In this document: one piece after another, positions 24,797 through 38,031 of the stretch | Layout: the number at the start of each line of letters is the position of its first letter | Numbering within the stretch: the stretch's first letter is position 1 | NCBI RefSeq assembly: GCF_041260155.1 | Contig: NC_091938.1 | Location: forward strand, 19,366,632 to 19,430,631 | Length of the DNA: 64,000 nt | Direction of reading: 5' to 3' | Source: Ptychodera flava | Taxonomy: Eukaryota > Hemichordata > Enteropneusta > Ptychoderidae | Notes under the pieces: generated by a model | The model's input: the letters and a program-made list of their open reading frames with translations, nothing else | Databases searched by the model: none | What the model was told of the DNA's origin: nothing | Translations under genes and position numbers: made by a program

Positions 24797-27700
24797 GTTT
24801 GCTGATGTTGCTGAGATGCAAATCGTTCGTAACTAACTGTCAGTGTTCTTTCAGTTGGACTTACAAAAGGTGTTTCAGTACCCGTCGACTACAAGGGCGC
24901 GAACAGTATATTCACCAGTCTTTGGTGCAAGAGAGACAGATGTTCTGGTAGATACGGACCTCTGAACTGTTTCTGTTCTTCGAGTGGCCCCACTTCGTGT
25001 GTGCCGTTCGTTCCCGCGTTTCTTATCAGTTCAGCCAATGGACGCGTGACCAAAAACGACGCAATTTAAACATTACCTAGGTTTCCGGAGTGTCAGTTTT
25101 CCGGTGGCATGCAGAGAGCGGCGAGGATCGTTCCCGAAACTGTTATGCAAATTTGTGCTTCCGATGTACAACACAAAAAATGTTCTTTTCTGTGCTGGGT
25201 ATCGTGCTATCCTATTCGTCGAGAGACAACACGAAATTTCCAGACTCTGGTTTTAAACCTCAGCCACGAACTTTGGGAGACAGACAGATAACATCAGCAA
25301 TGTTGCGGGGCACGTCGGCGGCACTGTGACACATTTATATGTGATGTTTGCCGCGTTAAAGGGTTGACCCCAGCTGAACGCATGTATTATTAATACATAG
25401 GCAAAAACGTAATTTTAAACCGCCACGCACAACACTAACAATGGCAACCCAGTAATGCATGACTTAGCACGTTGTATTCGATGGCATTGTGGGAAAATAT
25501 CAATTCCCACACAGATTAATTTGACACAGTTAATAAGATATGGGAGCCAGCAGAGAAAGACTCTTTTAACGTTTTGACAGGGTCAATATCTCTATTTGTA
25601 CATTCAAATATGTCAGACAAATGTTTTAGTCTGCATCGAGTCGATAATTTTAAGCTAACATTTGACGAGACGGCGCACATAACGGATTATGAAGGTCATT
25701 ATGGAGGACAATATCGGAGCAATTTGCCATTCCATTTCATTTTTATCTCGTATTAAATCTTTATGTAATATCGCCAATGCTTAATTTTAATACTGTACTT
25801 TTATTGTCGGCCGTATCAATTGACACATTTGTAATCCTATATCACGGGCGTGAGAAATGTGAAGGAAAATTATTGCGCGCTCCAGAAATGTAGAATAAGT
25901 GATTGTAAAAACTTGGGGTCGTAGAACTAGTACTGGATCTGATATTGTCCCATTCTTAGTCACACAGACAGACACATACAGAGACAGAAACATATAGACA
26001 CGCACACACACACAAGAAGAAATACAACCGTTACGTTGTATCACCACATGCTCACACAGCAATAGAAGTCGCGACTGTGTGTGAGGTTTCCATGGCAACA
26101 AAAGCCCGGGGAGAAATAAATGACGTCATCGCCCCCATACGACCTTCACGCAGAAACGTATTTAAGTAATTGTCGGGCATTCAGATTCTGTGTAATCGCA
26201 TTTTGTCGTCATAGTAACAAGGGGATGATTTCACGACATCCGACAGCCGACATTGCCTCAACGTTTCGCTCGAATAAATTTTGATATTAACTTGCATGGA
26301 GTTGCGATTCTAAATGCCAAATGATCACCTCCGCGACATTATTCCTTAATTTTGTCACTCGATAAAAATGTGATTAATTAGGCAGCGATTAAATGTGACA
26401 ACCGCATGACTTCGGGGAGTACGCAATATTGAGAGTGTCTGGCTTATACCAGGATACTATAATACTTCATCCTGCGAGCAGCTGGCGTTAAACCCTCTCG
26501 TGCTGTTTCTGATTTTTGTGGTTTTCTCTTTTAGATTATTCTGTAATGATGCATGTTCTGTTGTTTTTTTATACTCGACGAATTGCAATTTATGAACAGA
26601 ATTGTACAATTCCTTTGAAAGTACAGGCGCACAAAGGGACATCGAATATAACACTAAGTGTAGCCCTCTTAATATTTTATGTATTTTTCTTTAATATGAC
26701 AAGGATGTTTTCATCTCCGTAAAGTATGTCAACTTGAACTTGAAAGAGAAGGTGTTATATAATCTTGCACATTCACCGCATTTTGTACAATGATGCAGGA
26801 GGTGACGAGTACAGTGGATTCAGGTCCGGACTAAAATTCAGCTGCCAAAGATGACATGAATACTGTAAATATACACAGACAGGCCCTTTTCATAAGTTAT
26901 AAACATCGAAACGTCGACATTGTTTTGATAGTAGAACAAGAAACTGTATGTCCTTAGTGATGCTGGCAAAAATACATCAAAGGTTACATACAGGTGACAC
27001 TTAAAGAGACTCACGGTGCGAGTCACTTACTGCGTCATCATAGCTGCAAATAATAGCACGCCCGCGTCCACTATACGGGACTGTGCTCACTGTGAAAATT
27101 ACACCGTGGTTTTGATGGAAACCTATCTTCATACAACTTATTGTCAGAGTTTTTAGCATGAAAGCGGACGATGTTAGTGATGATTGAATGATCATTATAT
27201 TTATATTATCTTCGATTTGTAAGTTTTAAATGTTTTAATGTCCATATATTTACAAATTATTTAAAAATCCCAACAAAATAATTTGAAAAGAACGTATTTC
27301 TCATCAACTTGTGATTTTTCCCATTTCACATATGGGGAGGGAGTGATATTAAGCGATTAACATTGCAAATAGCCTGTGACCCCATATTTTTATTTGATGC
27401 ATATGTGCAATATCTGAACAATAATTTATGTGAAAATAAACAAAATTGTCTGATTGGAAACTAAGATAATTCTATGGACGAAGGCCTGAGATGTGATAAA
27501 AAAATTTAAATTCTTACGCACACTTTCAGCGGAAAAATAGCTAAAACTTTCATTTATTATTCAATGTGGTTCACATGTAAATAAAACAAGTGCAGCATTT
27601 CAAGAAAGGAACTGAAAGTAAATATATCTGTTCGGCAACGCTGACTGGAGATTCATAATTTCTGTCATTCGAATGGGATAAAGTGGGTGTATTTCAAATC

Positions 27701-28726
27701 CTAGCTGCCAAATTAATCTGGTGACACATTGATTTTTTGTCGTAATCTCATCCTCAAATATAAGTCTTACTGTTAGAGAAAAATAACGAAATTTTTTGGT
27801 AAAATATTTAGTGGCTCGATCACCCGATTCTACGCAACTCAGACAAGATGGTAAACATCCAAGAAGTATCTCAAAGAGCGACGAGGTAGTCGCACACATC
27901 TAAAAGCCTAGTTTTTCTCCCAGTCACCGTCTGTGTTTTTGTTATTGCACATTTCCCGTTTGTTTGGTATTTGTCTGTCCGTGTCAAGAATTACGGAAAT
28001 CCTCACGAAAGTGGCAGCGGTGAAACGACAGCGAAAGTTTGTGGTCACTCCCCGGTACGGCCATCGAAATCGATGAAAGGAAACTACGAGGAGTTCGATG
28101 GGAGTGTATTCCTTTGGAGTCTATCATGAAAAACAGCCACTGTATACATTATGAATGAGTGTACCGATGTACTAGTACTGCAATATTAAAGAATGCCACA
28201 AGATTAGCAAAATGGTGTGTTTGTATTTTCTATCAAGATGGATTGTTTCATTGTTCCTTTTTAATTTTAATTAGTCTAATGTATATAGTATCTCCGGGCC
28301 GAATGGTTTACAGCTTGATTGATATGACTATAAGAACACGCTCGAGGACATCTCCAGGAAACCATTACCAGATAATTGCTTGCTGACACATATGTAAAGT
28401 CGCAAGCATCCTATTTTATTACTTGGCATATGCACAAATATATTATGACTAATTAATACCTTGATTAAAGCTAGATAAATAGGCTTGCAAATCGGCAAGC
28501 ATTCTGCGAAGAAAATTAGAACGTAGAATTTTTTTAATCCCACTCAATGAGGATTTCTCAATCAAATGCCATGAGTGTGTTTCACATGGGAATTCACTCA
28601 AGATTAAATTTAGCACAATGCATTGATGCGTTCAATTTGTCATTGTTGAGAATAGAATTCAGTGGCTACATATTTTCTGCGGAATGCACATAGTAAAATC
28701 AATATTTCCGGCTTTTTATACAAGCA

Positions 28727-29034
28727 GTAGGTTATTCGTATCATCTCATTCAGACTACAAGAACAGAACATAAATTTATTAGTAGTTGTTGAAATAGCAG
28801 CAAATAGTAATACAAATAATTATCATCCTTGTCATCGTCGTCGCCATCATCATCATCACCATCATCATTATCATCAAAAAGTAGCTTATTCGTATCATCT
28901 TATTCAGACTTCAAGAACAATATAGATAATAAATTTATTGGAAGTAATTTTAATAGAAGTAATGACAATATTTATCATCATCATTGACGTCATCATCATC
29001 GTCGTCGTCGTCATCATCATCATCATCATCATCA
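28727..29034. repeat. Two-copy tandem duplication with TCATCA tracts
   Basis: Copy 1 starts GTAGGTTATTCGTATCATCT at 28727; copy 2 starts GTAGCTTATTCGTATCATCT at 28881. Each runs through an AT-rich part into a (CAT)n/(CGT)n trinucleotide tract. Period about 153 bp. Confidence 0.8.
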
Positions 29035-30116
29035 CGCAGCAAGCATCCTTGTTTTGACATGAGTACAACGTATATATGATGAGGAAGTGATATTTAGCTA
29101 CACCGCAGGTAGTCCAGCGTCCCTACGTCTTTCTGAAGATGCTGTACACTATTTTTCAGAAATGGACGATTTAAGTTGCGAGTATGCTATCGTCGTATGG
29201 CAACGCAATCAAATCTGCCGATATACCAAGTGAAATTCAAAAGCAGTAGGCTTTTGGTATGCGGTGTTAATTTAAGAATTTTCAGTTCATCAAGTGTCGG
29301 AGAAGTTCTAAAATACGCAAAAAGCCATAGACTTGCTTGAACACTGTACATGCTTTTCATATCTATGATCGGTCCTATTTTTCCATGTTTGATTCACAGA
29401 CACTATGAAAAATACCGGCCTATTTTGGAGTTCATTCTTAATTTAGCTAACGTCACGTGCGGCGAATTATGACCTGAACCTGAACACACCGTTCATCCGT
29501 GCAAAAAATACCACCTGTCTGTCAGACTGACAGACACAAACAGACAGGTAATACGTCCAAACTGACCACCGAACATAAAAGCGGCTCTAAACCTACAGTA
29601 ATCACACTTTGGTATCAATTGAACATTCCCTAAAATTAAACGCAATGGTGTCGTCACTCATATCATTGATTGAAACAGCTAGCTACCAGTGAAAATATCG
29701 TTAACCGCGTGACGATCGCCACCATAGTCGCAAAGTGCACAACTTTGATATCGCTTGTTTTTTTCGAACAAAATTGTTTACATATCATTGAAGATGAATA
29801 ATAATGCTGACGTTTCTAGTAAATTTAACAGTATTTTTATGATATTTTCTGACATTAGTGTCTTTACGGTGACATTTGTGCCACGTTTCCATGTTTCCAG
29901 TACTTCTTTCATGAGATAAATAAGATATAGCGAAACCATGCAGAAGTGACTTTTCAGAGTCTGTACAAACAACGCAATGTTGTCAAATACCACACATTAT
30001 TCTTCAACACTAAGCTTAGGCCGAACAAAAAAAACTGTGCTGTTCCGATAACCCGACCTAACATATTTTTTGCCTGCCGACCCTAAACTTTTTAGAGGTA
30101 CGTAAATACGGAAGTA

Positions 30117-30120
30117 AAAA

Positions 30121-30152
<32 letters not shown>

Positions 30153-30153
30153 A
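30117..30153. repeat. (GAAA)n microsatellite
   Basis: Eight or so GAAA units. Confidence 0.95.
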
Positions 30154-30457
30154 ACCCGTAAAATCACGCGTTCGTTACATAGCATTTGATTTTTACTTGA
30201 ACGAGGATGTCTTTTCGGTTTTTCCCTTTTATATGTATGATACATTTTTCTGGAAATGTTGTGGCCAGTGTTTGACCGCCCTGAACCCTGAAAATGCATA
30301 TTTAAAGATTAAAATATTTAGGGGAAAAAAATCCCGCCGACCTACCTACCATATTTTTGAAAACCATGTCATCGTGACAGCAAATTTGGGGGGGGGGGGC
30401 TATGTGACAATCATGTACTTACTTCATGTAGACGTCGACATCGTTATCACTTACATC

Positions 30458-30639
<182 letters not shown>

Positions 30640-30781
30640 AGCTCTCAAACACATCACTATCATCATCATCATCTAACATTGATGTCATAAAGCAACGTTG
30701 TCTTTTAGTGTAATTTTCCATGCACAAAATCATAATTTTCCTGAACAGTACAAGGAATCAGAAGAGTAGGGATAAAGTGTA

Positions 30782-30841
30782 GAGGTACGGCAGGAATAAA
30801 TTGAATAATGTGAGGTACGGCAGGAATAAATTGAATAATGT
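30782..30841. repeat. 30-bp tandem duplication
   Basis: Two identical 30-bp units beginning GAGGTACGGCAGG, back to back. Perfect identity suggests a recent duplication. Confidence 0.95.
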
Positions 30842-31803
30842 CGCACTAGGGCGCAATATCCCGTGGTTCAAATACGATTCAACACAAATAGTGGAGCGAT
30901 TGACACGGATTTCTCTCATAATTTCACACTTTTCATCATGTGGATGTTTTAGAGTGGGAGTCACAGGTAAGAGTAATACGATAAAATCTTACCTTGAGAA
31001 CATATGATGATAATGATTATGCTGATGATAATGATAACAAGAATTGCTACAGCGAAGAATATGTATTAACTTCATATATTTATTGATCGTATACAAAATG
31101 AACAGTGTAAGAGTTGCCATCGCCATTATCATTACTTTTTTCTATTAAAAGCAAAAAAAAATGTGAAAAATAGCTGCCTAAAGTGTCATCCCTTGGTTTT
31201 CCGAGTAAGAGCACATGGCTTACATGTCACATCCATGCACATTCACTTCAGACTCATTATAAAGCAACGGCAATTAGAGAGTAGAAACAGGCGTACTTGA
31301 CTTGCGTTATGTTATATTCTATTATAGCTTTGTCAATACCAGTGAATTTTGTGAAATCATACCCCAAGATTATCACTGATAATGTATCCGATTATCCAGC
31401 GCTGTGATCCAGGGTACCCCTCTCGGCCCATAATGGACTCGAGAGCAAATTTTACACTCCATACTACTCGGCTGCGGCTCGTATATTATGTCGTGCAATG
31501 GGCTGGAACGGGTACATTATTGCTTAAATAAATCTTATCTCACACAGGTAAGAAAAAAATCAATTTGCTGTCTATCAAATTTTCAACCCAAAAGGGCAGG
31601 CATGCCGTTGCAAGCCGTACAAGAGCGGATTCGCCGTTTGAATATTTTGTCAAGGATGTTAAATGCATGGTTGTGATCAAACTACCGAATTTCTGATGTC
31701 CTAGTTATACTAAGAAAATCACATTCTCGAGACAGTGCTAAACATACAAACGCAAATTTTCTTTCAAGAAAGTAAATTGAGGGAATACTCTTTGTGTTTG
31801 ACT

Positions 31804-32150
31804 TCAACATTCTCCCACTGAAGGTGTTCTGACATTACAAAATGATTCGAATTGTTCTGAATAAAATTGTCGGAAAATATGTTGAGAATTGAAAACTGTC
31901 AAGTGTGATATTGCGAAATCCTGTATATTGTCTTCGGTCAGTCGGGACTCAAACCAGCCAGAGTTTTTCTCGTGACAGAGCAAACGGAACACCCTCAACG
32001 GTAATTCACCAGCTGTCCTCAACTGACAATATAATCACCTGTTTGTGAAACTCCTTATGTTCGTAAAGACCAATGTCACATTTCTCTTCCAAGGTTACGT
32101 CAGTGTCGATGAGTCGTTGTCTCACATCCATGTAGAGAACCGTATTGGTC
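31804..32150 (-). pseudogene. CARD-like exon downstream of family X gene B, frame broken
   Basis: After an acceptor GTCTTTCAG| the minus strand is open as TNTVLYMDVRQRLIDTD, then VTLEEKCDIGLYEHKEFHKQ and VIILS. It continues after a one-base frame change near 32022 as LRTAGELPLRVFRLLC and on to a stop at 31804. The order L-x-x-x-D...VLT-x-EE-x-x-x-I...K...LL-x-x-L-x-x-x-G...F-x-x-L is that of CARD (death-fold) helices 2-5, with normal spacing only if both frames are used. The entry phase also disagrees by one base with exon 3 of gene B. It is therefore either a decayed C-terminal CARD exon of gene B, part of another gene, or affected by a sequence error. CARD domains bind other CARDs in inflammasome- and apoptosome-type complexes. 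Confidence 0.5.
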
Positions 32151-32425
32151 CTGAAAGACAATGAAAACTAATTAAGAGTATGGCTTTAATGTTTAGAAAA
32201 CGGGATGCTTTACCCTTATATATAGGGCATTTTGTAGAAATGAACAAATTCTATAAATGAGCACATTCTCAAACGTCACACCTATTGTCAGTTTAATGAG
32301 CTCGTTCTAAACTTGGCAATTGAAAATTGTAAGTTTATTGAAATATATATGTGTCTTTTGGTGCTATAGGTATTTAATTCAATTAACATAACGGCAAAAT
32401 CACTTATTATAAGTTTCACTCTAAC

Positions 32426-35400
32426 CTGGTTGGAAGGCATACATCGTGTACAATTCATATATGAAGTCGTAGTCGTCTTGTAGTAAGTCAAGACGGCTTG
32501 TTAGCCTTTCGCCCGATCTAGTAGACAGGCTGTCTTCTATTTCCAACTTGGCTCTATTTCTTACACGAGCTTCTTTTAATTTCGATTTCAGCAATGGCAA
32601 CACTCTTACTTCAGCGTGTAGTTTCACTCCAAGCTTGTCTGAAAGTGGAACAAAAAACTTTCCTTTGTTCTTTTATGTGGTTCATCGCACAGGTACATTT
32701 TACTATTTTAAATTTCGCAATTCAATCACGGAAATGAGATTTTCAGAACACATTATGTTCTGTGTTATTCTGACGAGTTTGGCATAAGATTATCGCAAAT
32801 GTACTTAATATCCAGAACGCTCTGTTACACTCAGTATTAAACTAAAAGTTCTTCATTCGCGCATTTGCAAACATTATGATTTCATTCTCATAAAACAATG
32901 TCAACTGTACCTACTTAGTTCCGAAATCAGATGTCTTGTAATATCTTCTTCGCCGGCTTTGGTGCGACAGAAACATTCTTCGCAATGGCAGATCAGTAGA
33001 ACTTTATCGAATATCGGAAAGCGTTTGAACCAAAGACGTCTAGATACTTTGAAAAAATAAAGATTTACCATGTTGTTAAATCCAGAGTCTATAAAGTCCT
33101 TGGCTCTCAACATGTCGGTGATCGGCCCAGAGTGATCACAAACCTTCAGTATTGGAAAGCTGTCAACGTAGAATGCTTTTAAGGGGCTGTTGTCGTATGT
33201 GTGCTTTCCGTCCGAGTCGGCGAAGGATAGATACTTTGTCTCCTCGGCGGTGTAATTAAGTTCGCGTACAGTGACACGAGTGGTCAGTAACGGATTGCAG
33301 TGGACGTCCAACTCTCGGGCGTCTTTATCTCGTTTGCCGAGCACCAGAACATTTGAGGCTCGACTCTCCGACGGAAAAAGTGGCAATTTTATCAGATACT
33401 CAGCAATGGCTGATACTTGTTTTTCGTTGAATTTGTTGAAGATGGAAAATATTCTATTGTGTTTGACAAGCTGCGTGGAAACTTTATCGCGAATTTTCCA
33501 ACTTTTGACAAACCTTTCCGCCACCAATTTACCATTCAAGCTGTCAGACTCATGGTCTCCATAAATAACGACCAAAATTGAACCTGGAATGATAAAATCA
33601 CATAGCCTTTCAATTTGCGTTTTGGCTGTGTCAAGAAATTGTGCTTTAGTCGTTGATTACAAGTTAATTCAACAGTGAGAGCATTGTAAGTAACAGTGCT
33701 GCTTCCGGGCACAATTCCTTCTATATTCGAATTCAGAAAAACGCAATCTGAACAATCTGAATATAGAAGGCGAGTGCCACAACTGGGCTACTCCTGTTAA
33801 ACTACTGGGCTGCACAAAAGCTACCATCACGGGGTTACGCCCCTTCCCAAGGGAGATGGTCGATCGTTATCAATAACTCTGCCATGTATCTAGCCCATAC
33901 CATGTCGAAATACGAAGTATTCTGTTTGTCAACACAGCCTCTATATATCTACAATCACCATTGCGTACTTTTTAGGGATTATTGCACAAAGTTTGGTCGA
34001 CATCGTGTTGTATTCGATATCGTGTCCATGTTTGACTGGTTGCGCAGCAATGAGTCAAAATGCGGACACATCACGAGAATACGACGCGGTATCGCCCAAA
34101 CTTCGTGTAATAACCCCTTTATCATACATGCATGCTTTGGTTATGACTGTTTTCCGATCGATGTTCCGAAATAAGCGACAAAATCGACGGAAATCGACCT
34201 TGCTTGCTTCTCGATATACTCATAGAAAGTTGGTAGCTAAAGAGTGATGGCAACAAGGGTAGATGCACAACATAGGCTGGTGTGTATAAAATGAGTTTGT
34301 TTTCGTGTTTTAAAAAAGGCTCGCAAAAAATCGGGTCAAAATCGAACTCCACTAGCATTCAAGACAGTGCTCGATCGAGTGGCCACACAGCACACGGAGC
34401 GAGCAAGTTCATGGACATTTAAAATGAGGATATAGTAGCCGTACCAGTCAGTTCATCTCCAAGAATTATGCATTTCCTTAGACGTCACATATGCCGAATT
34501 TACCATTTTAGAAAGGAATTTGCATAGTGGGTGGATTATGGAAACTTTGAAGTGAGTAAAGGGTAGTAACTCATTCATTGTAACACGGTCCTCTCAGAGT
34601 AGGGATCGTGATTGTAATTTTAATGTACATGTTGTTGCACTACGAATGAAAATATTTCAAAGGTATTTACATCACCTGCTTGTATATTTTCGTTACTGGC
34701 TTGCCTAAATAGAACTAAACTTGCCCAACACGAAAGTTTGACTTTCTTTGAATATCTTATACCCTGCACTTTGTACTCGAAACTTACACGGTCATGATCC
34801 TCACTTCTCTGAGTCACTGTACGAATTGGAGAAATGATATAAGCTTTATATGCACCTTCTCTGCATGTCGTGTATTTTCAAAGGCGTACTCGAATTCTTG
34901 AGGTTCATTTACATCTATACTCGATATAATTCACTACCTGAATATGAAAACTCGTCAATAGGAAACTTGCCATAGAGTGGCTCTGTAATGATGATGCTTT
35001 GTTCAGGGTTGTACTCTTCAGCAGAGGGACCGTGAACGATGACAGGTGTCAGTCGCAACACATACAAATTTTTAATGCGTTCTTTTGTTTGTTTTTGGTA
35101 AAGCTATGCTTGTGGCATTTCTGCATGTACCTAAGTTAAATGCCAAACAAACTGGAAGAAAACAACAAAATTTGGCCCATAATTATAAATGACGCTTCGA
35201 AATGTCAGCTGTTTTATCTGTTTACCATATAAACATACTGTACCGACGCGTACGCCTAGCTTTAAGTAAATCCGGTTTCAGTAAAAATAATATGATTCAT
35301 ATTTTACATGTTACATGTTAAAATACCGGTTCATATCAGTACTGTCTACACATTATGAATGGCAATACAGGCATTACAAGTATGATAAATAACAATATTA

Positions 35401-35861
35401 TAACCAACAAAATACACGTTCCAGCAGGGTTTATCATCGTAAGTGAAGTAGACTGTTTTTCGGAATGCTGTATAAGATGGAGCTCATTCCGATACATACC
35501 AGGAGCAGAACACGGCCTACTGACAATTTAGCCTGTAACAAATACCTTTTGGTTTAGTAGCACTTTGAAATAGTACATCCAATTCTTCTCGGTGGTCAAT
35601 ACTGCTGTCTCGTTTGGATTGCACAAGACAAATTCTACTCTGCCTTGCATCAATCACTATGACCGCTGTTGTTGTCATGGCTACACCAGTTTGTTCTCTC
35701 TTTCTGGGATCGAGTTCGAATCTGTTGACGACGACCTTTCCTTTCAGCTGCTTGTTGTTTCCGATCAATCGTTCCAAAAGAGATTGCACGTTCGTCGCCG
35801 CTGCCTGGAATGACTGCAGTTTGGCGAAGACAAGCACTCTGTGCGTCTCTCTTTCTGCCAT
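32426..35861 (-). CDS. Family X protein B (unrecognised family, three coding exons)
   Basis: Exons 35861-35546, 33583-32915 and 32638-32426, all joins phase 1, 399 codons before the next exon. Start MAERETHRVLVFAKL was chosen because paralogues start at the same place; an in-frame ATG lies 11 codons earlier. Conserved marks: FAKLQSFQ, AVIVIDARQSRICL, IDHREELDVLFQ, ATKPKGSILVVIYGD (spanning intron 1), RIFSIFNKF, NVLVLGKRD, FPILKVC, RFPIFDKVLLICHCEECF, and in exon 3 KLGVKLHAEVRVLP and YTMYAF. The donor at the end of exon 3 (ACCAG|GTTAGA) is phase 1 like those of A and C, so a fourth exon is expected. The only candidate nearby is the CARD-like exon at 31804-32150, whose frame does not fit cleanly. 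No signal peptide or membrane segment. Role unknown. Confidence 0.8.
33584..35545. other. Intron 1 of family X gene B
   Basis: About 2 kb between donor AAAAG|GTATTT and acceptor TTCCAG| on the minus strand. It holds a small hairpin at 33717-33770; no coding exon is supported. Confidence 0.65.
33717..33770. repeat. Small inverted repeat
   Basis: CCTTCTATATTC near the left pairs with GAATATAGAAGG at the right; the flanks GGGCAC/GTGCC extend the symmetry. Located in intron 1 of family X gene B. Confidence 0.65.
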
Positions 35862-38031
35862 AGATGGGTGTTGGTTGAACTTTGCGCGAGCCACGGCTTT
35901 TAAGTGTTATCACCCGATGATTTGAAATGAGTCTTGTCGTCTGGACAGATGTATCGTGCAACTCAAACGACACAATGAATGTGCTCGAGTCACGCTTTCG
36001 AAAATTGAATGTACCGTTGACGGAAGGGCTATATCACGTACGCCTCTTTCAAGCATTGTAAACCATTTTGTGTGTGCAGCTATCTTTATTTGATTTCCAC
36101 TCCAGAAAAAATATGACCTATCACCAGTGGCGGTCACTTTGTTAATGGAAAAGATAACACAAGAGCGATATGAAAGTTATGTCAAGAGTCACGATACTGC
36201 GGTTCGCATGTACTTTGTAAATTCCACAGCGAACCATTAATTGGTCATTGTTTTACAAAGAGCTACAATAGTATATACAACATTGCAATCTTGGAAGACG
36301 CGTCCGCCAAATAAAGAACCATTTGATCTCAAAGGATCAAGAAACGTATGTCAACTTGCCTGCCCTGATTTACTCTCTACACATTTTTACACTACATAGG
36401 CATGAAGATTTCTATGCTTTGCGAGACTTCTTCATATAGGGTCAGTCATTTTCATCATTGTTCCCTACAAAACTTTGCTTTTTTCAGAAAGGTGTAGACT
36501 CCTGAGATGGTTATTCCGCGGAACATTAACTTTATTAGTGATATTGAATACATGTAGAATGTTTGTGGAGTATTAATTCCTGAAAAATCCGCTCTTACAA
36601 TAAACGACCAGTTTTTCGACGCCTGAGCTCAAATAATTCCTTTTCAAATCATACTCTCCTAATGGTACCAATGACTATTTCATTTCAGCCAATCCGATAT
36701 GATCTTCAAAATACATATTTAAATTTATATTTACTCAAACTTTCTTTGCTTCATCAATGTTCATGTATTTCGCCGGACCTTTCAAATTGTTATCTGAATA
36801 ATATAGATCTATTTTTACGAGATACGTACTGTATTAATTTACATGCCTGGAAACAGTGGGACGTTAGCGGAGCAACTGTAAAATTGAACACTGAATCGAG
36901 AAAAAAGTTAACATAACCTAACGGTACAAAGCCAAACAATATTTATGGTTGGGTCCATCCAATGTTCTTGGTTAGATTATTCTGTCTTTCTTCCGAAAGT
37001 TTTCGGTGACCATTTTCCCGGACAGAGCACAAACTTAGCGTGAGCACCAACATTTTGTTGTTGTTCAATTTAGTGGTGTGACAATCCCAGTGACATTTTC
37101 TTAGTGTTTAATGTAAATTGCTGAGTACAGAGTATACGCCAATGCGCTGGCAGACGAGAAAAGAAAAGGCAAGCAAATAAACATCTCTTGGACAGAGATG
37201 AAGAGATTCAATCGAGGCAACATTATATCGACTACATTGAGCAAGACTCTACTAAGACTGAATATGTATAGTTAGATGAGGCGTTTATTACAATTTCCAT
37301 ATATTTTGTCTGTTACTATTTTGTTTTGACATCTCGGTATATGCATCAAAGTCAAAGTCATAATTAACGCGAGACAAATGAATAAATTCGGCAGAGACGA
37401 CCAACCAGGCCAAATTTCTTGCCTCCGATCACCGCCAAAGAGTGTGACCGCTGTCTCTTCATTCCGTTGTCAGCATTATTTTACAACCATGTGGAGACTG
37501 GTTCATTTGAATGCCCTTGATAGATAAATAAAAGATAAAACAAAACACGGTGTAAGAACTTGTTTGATTGAGAGAAACTACTTTCATATGCATGGTAAAA
37601 CCAATAATATCACTCCTATACGCTTGTAAATCCACTATGTTACAATGTAACTGCGATAATATCAATCTTAATACGATTCTAATTAATGTTCCATAAGTGT
37701 AAAGTAAGTGTCGTAAAGTTATAGCTCGAAGTGTAGACTTGCTCCAAGTCTGTGGGCATATAAGTATCAAAACATATAATAAATTGAAGGACTGAACATA
37801 AGCAGACCGTCGCGCTAATGGTACGCTGTTACGTAGATCGAGGGGTGAGCGCCTTGACGCACATTTGGCCAGCCAGTAACTCAGCTGCCGAGGAAAGCTA
37901 GGCGACTGGGGGCCAGTCGAAGTGCAAACGGCGTCGTTTACTGCACGACATTAGTCGAGTCGAGTTCGGGGGAAGACAGCGGTGGACGAGAATTCAAGGA
38001 AAAGTGCTGAATGATCACTTGAATTGCATAC
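35862..38031. other. Stretch between family X genes B and C
   Basis: AT-rich. It should contain the promoter of gene B and the 3' part of gene C, whose exon 3 ends in phase 1 at a donor (GCAG|GTATGC). I could not find a matching fourth exon here. No repeats of note. Confidence 0.45.
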
